Positions 5,513 through 6,583 of a stretch of DNA of 6,583 nt are shown here, piece by piece. Every line of letters starts with the position of its first letter. The first letter of the stretch is position 1. Under the pieces are notes generated by a model. The model did no database searches and was not told where the DNA came from. It was given only the letters and a program-made list of their open reading frames with translations. This DNA comes from Verrucomicrobiales bacterium (GTDB lineage: Bacteria > Verrucomicrobiota > Verrucomicrobiia > Verrucomicrobiales > DEV007). Made by a program: the position numbers and the translations under genes. The stretch spans positions 1-6,583 of the forward strand of contig JALRFZ010000558.1 of the NCBI GenBank assembly GCA_023253615.1. Reading direction: 5' to 3'.

Positions 5513-6508
5513 ATGTGGCGAAAACTCCAGAAGACCCTCTCCACCACGGTCCCCCTCCTGCTTCTCCTCGGTTACCTTGCCGTGGCCATCTGCCTCCTGA
5601 ACCGCTGGGATGCCATGGTCGCCGTCACTCTCGTGCCCGTCTGGCTCTGGGCCGGTGCCGGAGCGGTCGTCGCCCTGCTCTGCTGGATCATCTGCCGCGG
5701 CGTCGCCCCCGGTGTCGTCTTCTGCCTCTTTCTCATCACCGGCATCGGCTTTTCCGAGGAAGCCGTCGGGATCGTGCGCGAACTCGCCACCTCCCTGCGC
5801 CAACCCGCCGCCGATCCGCCCGCCGGCAGCCGGCTGAGCATCGTGAACGTCCGCTGCGGCGGTGAAGAGGCCTCGCTGCGCAAGGCGGCCGAGTCCTCGC
5901 CCGAAGTCCTCATCATCCAGGAGGCACCCGACAAGACCATCCTCGAAGCCGTCGCCGACCAACTCTACGGACTCGAGCGCTCCGTCACCCTCGTCGGTGG
6001 CAAAGCCATCCTCGGTCGTGGCGAGACCATGGCCGTCATCGGCGATCCCGGCTCCAGCGCCCTCCACGTGCGCCTGCGGCGCCCCGATGGACTCGTGCTC
6101 GACATCTCCAATCTCGATCTGCCCGGCTGCACCCCGACCCGGGAAATGTGGCAGCCCGCCGAGTGGAAGCGCCTCATCGACGCACGCATCGGGAACCGCC
6201 GCCTCGTCCGCAACCACCTTGGCGAACATCCCATGAGCCGCCAGGGCATCGGACGCATCATCGGCGGTGGCTTCGGCACCCCTCCCGGCGACGATGTCTT
6301 CCGCCCTCTCGAGAACAGCGGCATGCTCGACACCTACGCGCATTCCGGGATCGGCTGGGGCAACACCTACCCCTCCGACTACCCCGTCCTCCGTCTCGAC
6401 CAGGTCTGGGTCTCTCCGAACCTGCCGCCTGTCAGCGCCAAGACACGCCTCAACACCAGCGGCAAAAACCGGCTCGTCGTCGCCGAAGTCGCCGTGCCCG
6501 CCCGTTGA
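5513..6508 (+). CDS. Membrane-anchored endonuclease/exonuclease/phosphatase-fold protein, probably catalytically degenerate
   Basis: Protein of 331 residues. Three hydrophobic helices at about 12-30, 34-60 and 62-80 form an N-terminal membrane part, followed by a linker rich in Pro and Ala (97-105) and a domain that follows the EEP (DNase I / Mg-dependent phosphodiesterase) pattern. RLSIVNVRCGG (107-117) holds the family Asn112, and VLIIQEAPD (132-140) holds Glu137 of the LQE motif. LVLDISNLDLPG (194-205) corresponds to the NxHL strand, with Asp202 instead of His. GGGFGTPP (251-258) corresponds to GGDFNTPP, with Gly253 and Gly255 instead of Asp and Asn. LRLDQVWVS (293-301) keeps Asp296. SGKNRLVVAEV (316-326) corresponds to the SDHRPVVAEF ending, with Lys318-Asn319 in place of Asp-His. 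Five signature residues are thus replaced, while the reading frame is intact and codon use looks normal, so it seems a maintained non-catalytic or altered protein rather than a decaying gene. Substrate, role and orientation of the soluble domain are unknown. Confidence 0.8.
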   Translation: MWRKLQKTLSTTVPLLLLLGYLAVAICLLNRWDAMVAVTLVPVWLWAGAGAVVALLCWIICRGVAPGVVFCLFLITGIGFSEEAVGIVRELATSLRQPAADPPAGSRLSIVNVRCGGEEASLRKAAESSPEVLIIQEAPDKTILEAVADQLYGLERSVTLVGGKAILGRGETMAVIGDPGSSALHVRLRRPDGLVLDISNLDLPGCTPTREMWQPAEWKRLIDARIGNRRLVRNHLGEHPMSRQGIGRIIGGGFGTPPGDDVFRPLENSGMLDTYAHSGIGWGNTYPSDYPVLRLDQVWVSPNLPPVSAKTRLNTSGKNRLVVAEVAVPAR

Positions 6509-6552
6509 GAACGCGACGGGTCCGGCCGATCCGCGATCCGACTGCCGCGGCC

Positions 6553-6583
6553 TCAGCCGATCAAGGCCTTGAGGTCCCAGCCC
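6553..6583 (-). CDS. Possible 3' end of a minus-strand gene, cut by the window edge
   Basis: Read on the minus strand, the last bases give GWDLKALIG and then TGA at 6555-6553. The codons are GGC TGG GAC CTC AAG GCC TTG ATC GGC, matching the GC-rich third-position style of the neighbouring genes. This would make a convergent pair with the EEP gene, with a gap of about 44 bases that is GC-rich and shows no clear terminator. Nine codons are too few to identify a family, and a chance open frame cannot be excluded. Confidence 0.35.
   Translation of the reverse strand, partial: GWDLKALIG

Noticed and set aside
4627..5547. 306-codon minus-strand open frame overlapping araD
   Set aside because: It is an alternate frame of araD, Gly/Arg-rich with no family features.
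5375..6343. 322-codon minus-strand open frame opposite the EEP gene
   Set aside because: Acidic and Gly-rich antisense shadow; the plus-strand frame has membrane helices, recognisable EEP blocks and a Shine-Dalgarno.

Overview
The window is dense, GC-rich bacterial DNA (about two thirds G+C by eye) with five recognisable protein genes. Three adjacent genes lie on the plus strand: the 3' three quarters of a Kup-type potassium transporter, a complete sodium:solute symporter (SSF), and an alkaline-phosphatase-superfamily phosphodiesterase-like protein. A minus-strand L-ribulose-5-phosphate 4-epimerase (araD) converges on the phosphodiesterase gene. A plus-strand membrane protein with an endonuclease/exonuclease/phosphatase (EEP) fold diverges from araD. 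The last 31 bases look like the 3' end of another minus-strand gene. The gene mix, high GC and weak Shine-Dalgarno use would fit Verrucomicrobiota, perhaps near Opitutales, but this is an impression from protein style. No marker gene in the window fixes the taxonomy.

Layout: kup (to 1483); an unusual 211-base gap (1484-1694) holding a REP-like hairpin with a 5' GTAG, a second inverted repeat, a short palindrome, and a perfect array of 16 seven-base units plus a 17th variant unit that supplies the ATG of the SSF gene; SSF (1695-3188); a 49-base gap; the phosphodiesterase-like gene (3238-4650); a 38-base convergent gap; araD on the minus strand (4689-5390); a 122-base divergent gap with two dyads; the EEP membrane protein (5513-6508); and a convergent gap of about 44 bases before the edge gene.

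The genes do not form an obvious single pathway. The Kup and SSF proteins are inner-membrane cation-linked transporters, and AraD belongs to pentose catabolism. SSF and the phosphodiesterase-like gene may be co-transcribed. Both the phosphodiesterase-like protein and the EEP protein keep their folds but have lost several canonical catalytic or metal-binding residues, which is the most interesting protein-level observation. The most interesting DNA-level observation is the heptanucleotide array fused to the SSF start codon: its minus strand carries 18 evenly spaced GGG tracts, a strong G-quadruplex motif. I saw no tRNA, rRNA, CRISPR array, transposase or phage gene. The two dyads and the promoter-like sites are proposals from sequence only.
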